Shown piece after piece: positions 1 to 7,346 of a DNA stretch of 10,076 nucleotides. This DNA comes from Chloroflexota bacterium (GTDB taxonomy: Bacteria; Chloroflexota; Anaerolineae; Aggregatilineales; Phototrophicaceae). The notes under the pieces were generated by a model, which was not told the DNA's origin, searched no databases, and was given only the letters and a program-made list of their open reading frames with translations. The translations under genes were made by a program, and so were the position numbers. Position 1 is the stretch's first letter, and each line of letters starts with the position of its first letter. The stretch covers positions 1 through 10,076 of the forward strand of contig QGUR01000162.1 in NCBI GenBank assembly GCA_003242205.1. Reading direction: 5' to 3'.

Positions 1-629
1 GCACCGGTATGATTCCCGATCCGCGCTGGGTACGCATCAAGCGGCCCATGATTATGGTTGGCGGTGAGCTGACGCTGGCGGGGCTTGATCTGGTTTACGA
101 CGACGTCAATAAATATTACGAAGCGCCCTTTCAGGTGAAAGCCAACGGCGGTATGTTCCTGATCGACGACTTTGGCCGCCAGCAGGTGCGACCGCGCGAT
201 CTGCTGAACCGCTGGATTGTTCCGCTGGAAAAGGGCGTTGATTTCCTGACGTTGGCGACCGGCCGAAAGATCGAAGTGCCGTTCTTCGTGCTGATCGTAT
301 TTTCCACCAACCTCGACCCGCGCGATTTGGTTGACGAAGCGTTTCTACGCCGGATTCGCCACAAAATCGAAATCGGTGACCCGACCTACGATGAATTCCG
401 CGAAATCTTCAAGCGCGTGTGCGCTGCCAAAGGCATTCGCTACGACGAGCAGGCTCTGGCTTACTTGCTGAAAGAGTGGTATATCAATCACGATCGCCCG
501 TTGCGCGCTGTGCACCCGCGTGACATCATTTCGCAGCTGATTGATATCGCCGTTTATCTAAACCGGCCACCGGCGCTTACGAAGGATCTGATTGACCGGG
601 CGTGTGAATCGTACTTCGTCAAGTTGTGA
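1..629 (+). CDS. AAA+ ATPase, C-terminal part (5'-truncated by window edge)
   Basis: The reading frame is open from base 3, so the gene starts upstream of the window; the ATG at base 9 lies in mid-domain and is not a credible start. Numbering from that Met, a Walker B-like MFLIDDF sits at residues 49-55 (bases 153-173). A sensor-1 Asn follows in VFSTNLDP (Asn101). A probable arginine finger lies in AFLRRIRHKI (111-120), and a C-terminal lid helix region contains RPLRAVHPRDI. The Walker A loop would lie upstream and is not visible. These features mark an AAA+ ATPase of the MoxR/Cdc48-like type with a compact lid domain. From memory, proteins with an IDDFGRQ Walker B and an HPRD motif near the C-terminus form a widespread family of uncertain role. 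The next gene begins 57 bases downstream on the same strand, so the two may be co-transcribed. The fold is secure; the substrate is unknown. Confidence 0.85.
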   Translation, partial: TGMIPDPRWVRIKRPMIMVGGELTLAGLDLVYDDVNKYYEAPFQVKANGGMFLIDDFGRQQVRPRDLLNRWIVPLEKGVDFLTLATGRKIEVPFFVLIVFSTNLDPRDLVDEAFLRRIRHKIEIGDPTYDEFREIFKRVCAAKGIRYDEQALAYLLKEWYINHDRPLRAVHPRDIISQLIDIAVYLNRPPALTKDLIDRACESYFVKL

Positions 630-686
630 CGGCTTTTGGAGCCAGACGCCGAAGCCTGTACCGGCCGCCAGACGCATAAAACTGCC

Positions 687-1700
687 ATGTTCCGCGCTCG
701 CAGTGGTTCTGCTGTTCCGCGCGAACACGTCTTCGTACTGGTAGACGGGACGCGCGTCGTTCAATGGCGCGAGGGTGAGGTTCAGGATTTGTATACTGGC
801 CGAACCCGCGCTTTTGCTGATGCCGACTATGGCCATGCAATAACCGACTTCGAGCTCAGCATCCTGAAAGACGCCGGGCTGGTCGAGGCATATAACGCGC
901 GCTACGTCTGGTTGTCCTCGCTGCCCGAACGCCAGCGCTTCTCCGAGCTTCGCGTTCAGGAACGTTCGAAAAATCGCGTTCGAGGTTTTTATTTCAATAC
1001 GACGTTGCCTGAAAGCGAATTGCCGCGTGTGCAGCGCGTTTTGGAGGAGGCCGGGCTGGCAGCGCATTATCGGGCAGTGAGTCGTGGCGGCGTGGTTGCG
1101 GTTGTCAACATCGACCGTGTGCCGCTGCTGCAATTGGACGACGCGGAACGCGCGCTGCAACAAATTCAGGCTGCCGCCCCCGAGCTTCTGGGGCGGACGG
1201 TTGTTGCTTTTGTCGATCTGCCCGCGCAGAATGGCCAGTACCGGCGAACCGGCACTTCCGAATTGCACGATCTGGCTGCGGTGATTGCGTCCCAGACCGA
1301 TACCCGGTTGACGGCGGGGCGGCGCGCGGTGGTCGTCTGCCGCTCGAAAGACGAGACGCAGGCGATCAGCCGGCTGCTGGCCGATATGCGCCTGGAAACG
1401 CAGACGGCCACAGGTGGGCAGCAGGCGCTCGACCTGCTGCGAAGCCACCAGCCACATCTTTTGGTGATGGACCTGCAATTAGCCGATATGCATGGCTGGC
1501 AGTTGCTGGCCCACGCTCGTGAAATTGTCCACCCGGACAGTCTGCTGACGGTGGTGCTGGCGGATCGAAACCTGTCTTCAAACGGGCAGGCATTCGGTCT
1601 CGGCGTCGTGAAGGTCAGCGCGTTACTCACCCGTCCGGTCAGCATGGCGCGCCTGCGTCAGGCGATCTGGCAGGCTTTCCAGCGCCAGTCCTTGCGCTGA
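687..1700 (+). CDS. Protein with C-terminal degenerate receiver (response-regulator-like) domain
   Basis: This is a 337-residue protein starting at ATG 687. A TTG at 636 would add 17 residues, but they look unstructured and neither start has a clear Shine-Dalgarno, so ATG is preferred. Residues 1-200 match no family I recognise; they are soluble-looking, with no signal peptide or membrane segment. Residues 212-335 have the alternating strand/helix pattern of a CheY-like receiver. The phospho-acceptor Asp is kept in LLVMDLQLADMHGW (Asp262). The N-terminal acidic pair is replaced by Cys-Arg (218-219), the conserved Thr/Ser by Ala292, and the conserved Lys before Pro by Arg316. It is therefore probably a pseudo-receiver used for protein contact rather than classical phosphorelay. 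No histidine kinase is present nearby. The upstream neighbour is an AAA+ ATPase, so it may act as that protein's partner (inference). Confidence 0.75.
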   Translation: MFRARSGSAVPREHVFVLVDGTRVVQWREGEVQDLYTGRTRAFADADYGHAITDFELSILKDAGLVEAYNARYVWLSSLPERQRFSELRVQERSKNRVRGFYFNTTLPESELPRVQRVLEEAGLAAHYRAVSRGGVVAVVNIDRVPLLQLDDAERALQQIQAAAPELLGRTVVAFVDLPAQNGQYRRTGTSELHDLAAVIASQTDTRLTAGRRAVVVCRSKDETQAISRLLADMRLETQTATGGQQALDLLRSHQPHLLVMDLQLADMHGWQLLAHAREIVHPDSLLTVVLADRNLSSNGQAFGLGVVKVSALLTRPVSMARLRQAIWQAFQRQSLR

Positions 1701-1739
1701 GCAGCGTGATCTCGGCCCTCCTCAACGCACAACGAATTT

Positions 1740-1748
1740 TGTTATAAT
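1740..1748 (+). promoter_or_regulatory. Extended -10 promoter upstream of the membrane-anchored protein gene
   Basis: The sequence TG-T-TATAAT carries a perfect -10 hexamer at 1743-1748 and the TG dinucleotide of an extended -10 element. No good -35 hexamer lies at the right distance; the nearest is CTCAAC at 1721-1726, a poor match, which fits the reduced -35 need of extended -10 promoters. The predicted start point near 1755 gives a leader of about 70 bases before the ATG at 1825. Confidence 0.55.
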
Positions 1749-1824
1749 GAGCGCATCGGCCTTTGTGCCGGGAAGGCTACGTTGTTAGGATCGGCATCCG
1801 GCGAACGAGCAATCGGAACGAGCG

Positions 1825-2448
1825 ATGACGTTGGCCTTATTGTTAGCGTTGGTAGCGATTGTGATTATTATGGCAATGCACAGCCGAGGACAGGTCCCCT
1901 GGGGAAATAAAATGCGCCGCATTCGCGCGGGCGTCGCGAGCAAGGCCGAATGGATGGCGCCCGACGACGTGGTGGACTGCGTGCGTGAGGATTACCTGGC
2001 GGCAGTGCGCTGGATGGGGGATAACATGCTCGCTTCGTGGCCACACCAGTGGTCCGGGGCGCTTAACTATCTCAGCGGGCCATATCTCAAACGCTTTCGC
2101 ATGGGCACGCCGTTTCTTTCCGGAGAGCGTTCGCGGGCTGTGGGTATTCTCCGCGCCGATCATCAGGTGACGGTGCGTTGCTTTTCCGAAGATGGCGAGA
2201 GTTGTCTCGTCATTGATCACCAGTCACAGCGGCGCATGGCGACCTATGATGCTCGTACACATGAGCGCGTGATGACGCAGGATCTGGGCGATGGCGCGCT
2301 GGTTTACCGGATGCGCTATGACGTCGAGTCCGGTCGCTGGAAAATTCACGACTTCATTCAGGAACTGCCACCGGGCTGGGGCGAGCAGCCCCGTGGGCGC
2401 ATCCGCGAGATGACAGCCCTGCCTTCGACGCTTGGCCGGGATAACTAG
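1825..2448 (+). CDS. Small membrane-anchored protein with C-terminal NTF2-like region (hypothetical)
   Basis: This 207-residue protein is of no family I can name firmly. Residues 2-18 form one strongly hydrophobic helix at the extreme N-terminus with almost no charged n-region. It is followed by basic residues (Lys29, Arg31, Arg32, Arg34), so by the positive-inside rule the body is probably cytoplasmic. Residues about 45-185 look like a single alpha/beta domain: helices first (DDVVDCVREDYLAAVRWM), then strands ending in YRMRYDVESGRWKIHDF. That order and the closing Trp-Lys-Ile strand resemble NTF2-like or Tim44/IMS-type domains, which bind ligands or partner proteins; this is a resemblance by eye only. 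Its own promoter lies at 1740-1748. The ribosome-binding site is weak (GGAACGAG just upstream of ATG). It sits 168 bases before obgE on the same strand. Confidence 0.7.
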   Translation: MTLALLLALVAIVIIMAMHSRGQVPWGNKMRRIRAGVASKAEWMAPDDVVDCVREDYLAAVRWMGDNMLASWPHQWSGALNYLSGPYLKRFRMGTPFLSGERSRAVGILRADHQVTVRCFSEDGESCLVIDHQSQRRMATYDARTHERVMTQDLGDGALVYRMRYDVESGRWKIHDFIQELPPGWGEQPRGRIREMTALPSTLGRDN

Positions 2449-2463
2449 GGTTTCTCCCCGGCC
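2434..2463 (+). terminator. Possible weak terminator hairpin over the stop codon
   Basis: GGCCGGG (2434-2440) pairs perfectly with CCCGGCC (2457-2463) around a 16-base loop that contains the TAG stop. There is no uridine run directly after it; a T-rich stretch comes only at about 2482-2492. It could slow or partly stop transcription ahead of obgE, but it is not a textbook intrinsic terminator. Confidence 0.25.
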
Positions 2464-2534
2464 TTCCTTCGCTTTCAGTCGTATTTTTATTCTAGTCCGT
2501 GTCTTTGTTTCGGTCGCGATGGCCCGCTCTCGTG

Positions 2535-2540
2535 TATAAT
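2535..2540 (+). promoter_or_regulatory. Candidate -10 element of an obgE promoter
   Basis: A perfect TATAAT at 2535-2540 stands in otherwise GC-rich sequence, 76 bases before the obgE start. TG directly precedes it, without the usual one-base spacing. No -35 hexamer is recognisable at 16-18 bases; TTGTTT at 2505-2510 is too far away. A 13-base palindrome, GGCGAT-T-ATCGCC (2551-2563), falls just after the predicted start point. Confidence 0.45.
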
Positions 2541-2616
2541 GGCGCGTCGCGGCGATTATCGCCTGCTTTCCGCGGGCAGCGCAGCGGCCGGATGAGGAGC
2601 CATCAGAGCGCGAGTC

Positions 2617-3876
2617 ATGTTGGATCAGGTCAAGATTTATGTCCGCAGTGGCGACGGCGGCGACGGTATTGTCGCTTTCCGCCGCGAGAAATATGTGCCG
2701 ATGGGTGGGCCTGCTGGCGGTGACGGCGGCAAGGGCGGCGATGTCGTCCTTGTGGTCGATCCGGGCCTGAATTCGCTTGCGCCGTTTCAGCGCGGCATCC
2801 ATTTCAAGGCCAAGCATGGTCAGCGCGGCGGTTCGGCGCGTAAAACCGGCGCAAGCGCGCCTGACCTCGAAGTGAGAGTCCCTCCGGGCACAATCGTGCG
2901 TGATGCGGCGAGCGGGGCAGTGCTGGCGGATCTGGTACACGCAGGCGACCGCGTGGTCGTTGCCAAAGGCGGGCGCGGCGGGCGCGGCAACCAGCATTTT
3001 GCGACGTCGTCCAATCAGGCCCCGCGCATGGCCGAAAAAGGCGAACCGGGCGAAGAACGCTGGCTGATCCTCGAACTGCGCTTGATCGCCGATGTCGGCA
3101 TTGTCGGCGTGCCCAACGCCGGTAAGTCTACGCTGCTGTCGGTCATCAGCAACGCCCGTCCGAAGATTGCCGACTATCCGTTCACGACGCTGGAGCCGAA
3201 CCTCGGCGTGGTCGTATACGACGATCAGGATCTGGTGGTAGCCGACATTCCGGGGCTGGTCGAAGGCGCGCATATGGGCGTCGGCTTAGGCCATTCGTTT
3301 TTGCGCCATGTTCAGCGGACACGGCTGCTGATTCACCTGCTGAACGGTGCGAACGATGATCCGCTGGCGGACTATAACCAGATTAATCAGGAACTGGCGC
3401 TTTACGACGAGCGACTGGGCGAACGCCCGCAGATCGTTGTCTTCAACAAGATGGATCTGCCGGAGGCGGCGACGCGCTGGCCTGAGGTCGAGCGCGAACT
3501 GCGTGCTCGCGGCGTCGAGCCGCTTGCGATTTCCGCCGCGACTCACCGCAACGTTGATACTCTCGTCCGGCGGATGTTCGAGGTGATGAATTCGCTGCCT
3601 GTCGAGGTTGTGCCGCCGGTTTCCGAAATGCCTGTTTACGAACTGCCCGAAGACGAGTTCGACTTTGAAATTCTGGTTGAAGAGGATGGTTATCGCGTTG
3701 TCGGCAAGCGCATCGAACGCGCGGCAGCGATGACGTACTGGGATTACGAAGAGGCGATCATGCGCTTCACCCGCCTGCTCGAAACGCTCGGCGTTGCCGA
3801 CGCGCTGCGCGAGGCGGGCGTCGAACCGGGCGATACCGTTTATATCGGCGAGCACGAGCTTGAATGGGCAGAGTAG
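2617..3876 (+). CDS. obgE: Obg family GTPase ObgE/CgtA
   Basis: This is a 419-residue, full-length Obg GTPase, which binds the 50S ribosomal subunit and acts in ribosome assembly and stress or growth control. The glycine-rich Obg domain occupies residues 1-157 (for example GDGGDG near the start and GGRGGRGNQHF at 118-128). The G domain follows: P-loop GVPNAGKST (164-172), switch II DIPGL (210-214), NKMD (277-280) and SAA (306-308). A C-terminal OCT-type domain at about 340-416 contains ELPEDEFDFEI and ends in GDTVYIGEHELEW; many but not all Obg proteins have it. The start MLDQVKIYV matches the family N-terminus, and a stop codon in frame at 2593 rules out a longer form. The GAGGAG at 2594-2599 is 17 bases from the ATG, so translation initiation may be modest. 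nadD follows after 10 bases. Confidence 0.97.
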   Translation: MLDQVKIYVRSGDGGDGIVAFRREKYVPMGGPAGGDGGKGGDVVLVVDPGLNSLAPFQRGIHFKAKHGQRGGSARKTGASAPDLEVRVPPGTIVRDAASGAVLADLVHAGDRVVVAKGGRGGRGNQHFATSSNQAPRMAEKGEPGEERWLILELRLIADVGIVGVPNAGKSTLLSVISNARPKIADYPFTTLEPNLGVVVYDDQDLVVADIPGLVEGAHMGVGLGHSFLRHVQRTRLLIHLLNGANDDPLADYNQINQELALYDERLGERPQIVVFNKMDLPEAATRWPEVERELRARGVEPLAISAATHRNVDTLVRRMFEVMNSLPVEVVPPVSEMPVYELPEDEFDFEILVEEDGYRVVGKRIERAAAMTYWDYEEAIMRFTRLLETLGVADALREAGVEPGDTVYIGEHELEWAE

Positions 3877-3886
3877 CGCGCGTCGT

Positions 3887-4486
3887 ATGGGGCGAGTAGG
3901 CATTCTTGGCGGCACTTTCGACCCGCCACACATCGGCCATCTGGTGCTGGCAGATTGCGCTATCGAAAGCCTCAAGCTGGATCATTTGCTGTTTGTTCCG
4001 GCGGCAGACCCGCCGCACAAACGATCCAGCACTCGCCTGCCCATCGAACACCGCCTGCCCATGTTGGAACGGGCATTGGCGGCCGACAGCCGTTTCGAGA
4101 TTTCGCGTGTTGATATCGATCGTCCCGGACCGCATTATACGGTCGATACGGTTGAAATCATTCAGAACCAGTACCCTGATTGCGAGTTGTTCTTCGTTAT
4201 GGGGAGCGACTCGCTGCGCGACATCATCACCTGGCATCGCCCTGACCTGTTGATAGAACGGGTGCGTCTGGCGGTCATGCAACGGCCAACTGCCAGCATC
4301 GAGCCGGGCATCCACGCGAGCGTGCTGCCGCGTCTCGAACAGCGCGTCGTGATTATTGACGCGCCGCGCCTCGAGATTTCCTCAACCGAGATTGTCGAAC
4401 GGCTGCGGCAGGGCAAAACGGTTCGCTACCTCGTGCCGCAACCCGTCCTCGATTACATCGAAATGTATGGAGTTTACCGGGGTTAA
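3887..4486 (+). CDS. nadD: Nicotinate-nucleotide adenylyltransferase
   Basis: NadD joins ATP and nicotinate mononucleotide to give deamido-NAD, a late cytoplasmic step of NAD synthesis. The 199-residue product fits the family's usual length of about 190-215. The nucleotidyltransferase signature GGTFDPPHIGH (8-18) contains the HxGH motif. DPPHK (41-45), GPHYTVDT (81-88), GSDSL (106-110) and the C-terminal ISSTEI (164-169) are all in the expected order. The start at ATG 3887 is chosen because the first strand, MGRVGILGG, begins directly there; upstream codons in this frame overlap obgE and encode nothing family-like. There is no clear Shine-Dalgarno, so translation is probably coupled to obgE, whose stop is 10 bases upstream. 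The obgE-nadD pairing is common. The rsfS gene that often follows nadD is missing here. Confidence 0.95.
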   Translation: MGRVGILGGTFDPPHIGHLVLADCAIESLKLDHLLFVPAADPPHKRSSTRLPIEHRLPMLERALAADSRFEISRVDIDRPGPHYTVDTVEIIQNQYPDCELFFVMGSDSLRDIITWHRPDLLIERVRLAVMQRPTASIEPGIHASVLPRLEQRVVIIDAPRLEISSTEIVERLRQGKTVRYLVPQPVLDYIEMYGVYRG

Positions 4487-4490
4487 GCTT

Positions 4491-6257
4491 ATGATTGCCC
4501 AAACCCGTCGTTTAATGCTCGCGCTGGTGGCGTTAGGCATCCTTGCGGGCGTTATGGCTCTCTCTGTCGGAGTGCTGGCGGCGAACCCTGCCGCGCAAGC
4601 GCCCGTGCCGACGCTGGTTCCGCCGACGTTGGTCCCATATACCGAGTCCGGCATGGTGGACGCGTTGCCGTCCGAGTCGACGCTGGCGCGCATTCAGGCG
4701 GAGAACCGGGTTCGCGTTGGCATTTTGTATAACGAGCCGCAGTTTGGCGAGCTGAACATTCGCGGCGAGGTCAGTGGTTTTGATGCTGATCTGGCGCGCG
4801 CCATGGCCGAAACCTGGGAGGTCGAGGTCGAGTTCGTTCAGGTCACGCGGCAAACCGCGATTGATATGCTGACGTCCGGCGCGGTGGATCTGTTGATCGC
4901 GGCGCAGCCTCACATGCGTGCTCTCGATGAACGGGTTGAGTACAGCCAGAGCTATTTCCCCGGAAGCCAGACCATGATCGTGCGGGACGATGATGGCGCG
5001 ACCGTGCTCGCCCACATGGAAGGGCGGAAGGTGGGTGTTGTCATGGGCACGCGCGGCGAGCAGGCTGTTGCCGACTGGCTTGCCCGTTCCGGCCTGTCGG
5101 TCAGCGTCGAGCGATTTGTCAATCTCGATCAGGCGCTGTCTGCATTGCTGACCGGCGCGGTGGATGGCGTGGTCGAGACGCGCGTGCGGCTGGCGCGTGA
5201 ATTCCCTCAGGCCGGGGTCGTCAGGTTTTTGGACGAGCCTGTCTGGCAGGAGCCTTACGCCGTGGCGATGCGCCGGCAGGATGTGAATCTCAGAAATCTG
5301 GTCAACAAAACGATTCAGTATCTGGCAACGACCGGCAAGCTGAACGAGATACACCAGACGCACTTTTCGGGCGCCAGCTATCCCGGTGAGAACCTGACGA
5401 TCTGGGCCGATCTGGGCGAGGAAGCGCCAAAGCCGTCGCAGTTTGCTACAGACATCCCGTTTCCGGCGCAATACACCCTGCCGCGTATTCAGGAACAGGG
5501 CGTGGTGCGTGTTGCCGGAACGGCTGATCTGCCGGACGACGCCGACGAAAGCCAGCGGCGTCTGAAGGAAGCCAATGAAGCGCTGATCGAGGCTATGGCG
5601 GCCCGGTGGGGCGTGCGTGTCGAGTATCTACCCAACAGCCGCGACAACGCGCTGGAACTCGTCGCCAGCGGTCAGGCGGATATCGCCATCGGCGTCGAGC
5701 CGACGTGGGAGTGGGCGGATCGCGTCGATTTCACCCAGCACTATCTGGTGCATGGCGACCGGCTGATGGTTCGCAAGGATACCGACATCGAAGGTTTTAC
5801 CGGCCTGCGTAGCGAGTGGGTTGGCTATTTCGCATCTGAACCGGAAGCGCGGGATCGTATTTACGAACTGGCCGAAGACGCGAATGTCATTCTGAGCGGC
5901 GATTTCATCATTTACAACGAGGAGGATGCCGCCTTCGGCATGACGGTTCAGGCCAACTACGACGCAGTCTTTGGCGACAGCCTCAAGCTCATACCGCACG
6001 TACAGGCCAATCCCGACGCGCTGCGCCTGACGACCGGCGGCGATCAGGGCGGCTGGTATTCACGGCACTATCTGGCGATGGCGGTTCCGCGCAATGACCT
6101 CGATTTTCGTCTGCTGGTGGAATACACCTTGCAGGAACTGGCGCGGGATCGCACCTTACAGTCGCTGCTGGAGCCGGTGATGCTGCCGGAGGAAGCGCCG
6201 GAGCCGACGATCTGGCCGGGGCCAAGCAGCTACATGGGAATACAGTTGGCCGGGTAG
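4491..6257 (+). CDS. Tandem solute-binding protein (two family 3 periplasmic-binding domains)
   Basis: This 588-residue exported protein starts at ATG 4491, four bases after the nadD stop; upstream in-frame codons overlap nadD and lack a signal sequence. The n-region TRR and a long hydrophobic stretch (8-30) look like a signal peptide, with possible cleavage after VLA (28-30), or an uncleaved membrane anchor. A Pro-rich linker (33-50) leads to binding domain 1 (about 64-297), which has the family 3 motif SGFDADLARAMAETW (95-109), VDLLIA (132-137) and VGVVMGTRGE (181-190). Domain 2 (about 328-563) repeats the layout, with ADIAIGVEPT (396-405) and WVGYFASE (443-450), but lacks the GFDxDL signature. 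Family members bind amino acids or similar small polar ligands for ABC importers or sensors. No cysteine occurs anywhere, so it is not a lipoprotein. No permease, ATPase or kinase gene adjoins it. The ligand is unknown. Confidence 0.85.
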   Translation: MIAQTRRLMLALVALGILAGVMALSVGVLAANPAAQAPVPTLVPPTLVPYTESGMVDALPSESTLARIQAENRVRVGILYNEPQFGELNIRGEVSGFDADLARAMAETWEVEVEFVQVTRQTAIDMLTSGAVDLLIAAQPHMRALDERVEYSQSYFPGSQTMIVRDDDGATVLAHMEGRKVGVVMGTRGEQAVADWLARSGLSVSVERFVNLDQALSALLTGAVDGVVETRVRLAREFPQAGVVRFLDEPVWQEPYAVAMRRQDVNLRNLVNKTIQYLATTGKLNEIHQTHFSGASYPGENLTIWADLGEEAPKPSQFATDIPFPAQYTLPRIQEQGVVRVAGTADLPDDADESQRRLKEANEALIEAMAARWGVRVEYLPNSRDNALELVASGQADIAIGVEPTWEWADRVDFTQHYLVHGDRLMVRKDTDIEGFTGLRSEWVGYFASEPEARDRIYELAEDANVILSGDFIIYNEEDAAFGMTVQANYDAVFGDSLKLIPHVQANPDALRLTTGGDQGGWYSRHYLAMAVPRNDLDFRLLVEYTLQELARDRTLQSLLEPVMLPEEAPEPTIWPGPSSYMGIQLAG

Positions 6258-6262
6258 CGCTG

Positions 6263-6283
6263 TCCGTTTCCCGCCGGGACGGA
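6263..6283. terminator. Possible weak bidirectional hairpin between convergent genes
   Basis: TCCGT-tt-CCC (6263-6272) pairs with GGG-ACGGA (6276-6283) around a GCC loop, giving an eight-pair stem with a two-base bulge. It occupies most of the 28-base gap between the plus-strand binding-protein gene and the minus-strand transporter gene. Neither side has a good uridine run, so it is only a candidate. Confidence 0.3.
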
Positions 6284-6285
6284 TT

Positions 6286-7248
6286 TCAGGTTTCGGCCTC
6301 GGTGCTCAACGCGGGAGCTGCTGCCGGCTTCACCTGCTGTGCATAGGTGGCGACGATCACGCCGATCACAATGGCGAGGCTACCGAGAACCTGCATGGCG
6401 GACGGCTGTTCGCGCAGGATGATGAACGCCGCGATGGCGCTGCCAATCGGTTCCATCTGCGTGGTGATGCTGACGTAGGTCGCGGAAAGATAGCGCAGGG
6501 CGTAATTGAGCGACGAGTGGCCGACGAGCTGAGGCACGATGGCCAGCAGGGCAATCCAGAGGTAGGCGTGGGGGCGATAGCCGGCAAGCGGCGTGCCCGT
6601 CAGCGCGACGGCGACGAGCAGGGTGATCGCTGCGCCGCTGTAAACGAGCCAGACGTAGGGCAGCAGCGAGAGTTTCACCCGCAGCTTGCGCCCGATGATC
6701 AGATAGCACGCCATGGCAATCGCGCCAACCAGCGCGAGCAGGCCACCCATGACCGGCGCGGGGCCAGAGGCAGCGCTTTCCCCACCGCCGAAGCCGATCA
6801 GAACACCGCCGGCGATGGCGATTGCCAGCCCGACAAGCACCGGCGGCCGCAGCCGCACGCCGAGGGCGACGAATTCCAGCAGCGCGACCCACAGCGGCCC
6901 GGTCGACACCAGCACGACGCTGACCAGCACGGTGGTGTACTCCAGCGAGGCAATCCAACTGGCGAAATGCACGGCCAGCAGCGCTCCCGACACAGCGGCC
7001 AGCGCCAGTTCGCCGCGCGTCAGCCCGCGCAACGCCGTGCCATGGCGCAGAAGCGCGAACGGCGTTAGCAACAGCGATGCCAGCACGAGCCGTCCTGCCG
7101 CGATGGACAGCGACGGCAGGCCCTCATTTTGCGCGAACCGGATGAAAATCGCCGCGAACGAAGTCGCCAGAATACCGATCACGATGACCGCGTAGGCGCG
7201 CGGAGGTACGACCGGCGGGCGGGCAGGGATGGATTGGGGTTGCGTCAT
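6286..7248 (-). CDS. EamA/DMT-superfamily transporter
   Basis: This is a 320-residue integral membrane protein of the drug/metabolite transporter superfamily, with two EamA repeats and about ten predicted helices. Repeat 1 spans about 20-150 and includes FIRFAQ (35-40), AGRL (51-54) and the helix VVLVSTGPLWVALLEF (111-126). Repeat 2 spans about 165-300 and includes YLSATYVSITTQMEPIGS (253-270) followed by FIILREQPS (275-283). The Pro/Glu motif before the last helices is typical of the second repeat. The N-terminus (1-17) is Pro-rich and polar, and the C-terminal tail (305-320) is Ala-rich and acidic at its end. Members export or import amino acids, nucleosides and other small metabolites; the substrate cannot be read from the sequence. 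It is transcribed divergently from sodA. Upstream of its ATG there is no clear Shine-Dalgarno. A weak extended -10, TG-G-TACGAT, reads on the minus strand at 7293-7285. Confidence 0.9.
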   Translation of the reverse strand: MTQPQSIPARPPVVPPRAYAVIVIGILATSFAAIFIRFAQNEGLPSLSIAAGRLVLASLLLTPFALLRHGTALRGLTRGELALAAVSGALLAVHFASWIASLEYTTVLVSVVLVSTGPLWVALLEFVALGVRLRPPVLVGLAIAIAGGVLIGFGGGESAASGPAPVMGGLLALVGAIAMACYLIIGRKLRVKLSLLPYVWLVYSGAAITLLVAVALTGTPLAGYRPHAYLWIALLAIVPQLVGHSSLNYALRYLSATYVSITTQMEPIGSAIAAFIILREQPSAMQVLGSLAIVIGVIVATYAQQVKPAAAPALSTEAET

Positions 7249-7346
7249 GTCGCTATTTTGAGCCTGATGCGCCGCGAGGAGTTGATCGTACCATGCCGCG
7301 GGCGATCACGCGATGCCGCCCGTGCCGTGTTTAACCTGTACTTAAG

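Noticed and set aside
558..1478. Minus-strand open frame (306 codons) opposite the pseudo-receiver gene
   Set aside because: The plus-strand frame has a clear receiver fold, and the antisense product shows no family features.
2224..3273. Minus-strand open frame (349 codons) opposite obgE and the upstream gene
   Set aside because: It is a GC-rich codon-position shadow of the obgE and upstream genes, with no plausible start signals and low-complexity Arg/His/Ala composition.
3794..3886. Upstream extension of nadD
   Set aside because: It overlaps the obgE C-terminus, and the family N-terminus begins exactly at ATG 3887.
4356..4490. Upstream extension of the tandem binding protein
   Set aside because: It overlaps the certain C-terminus of nadD and would put a basic, unstructured segment ahead of a clear signal sequence that starts at 4491.
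6517..7195. Plus-strand open frames opposite the EamA transporter gene
   Set aside because: Products are polar, Gln/Arg- or Ser/Pro-rich shadows; the minus-strand frame has a ten-helix membrane protein pattern with EamA motifs.
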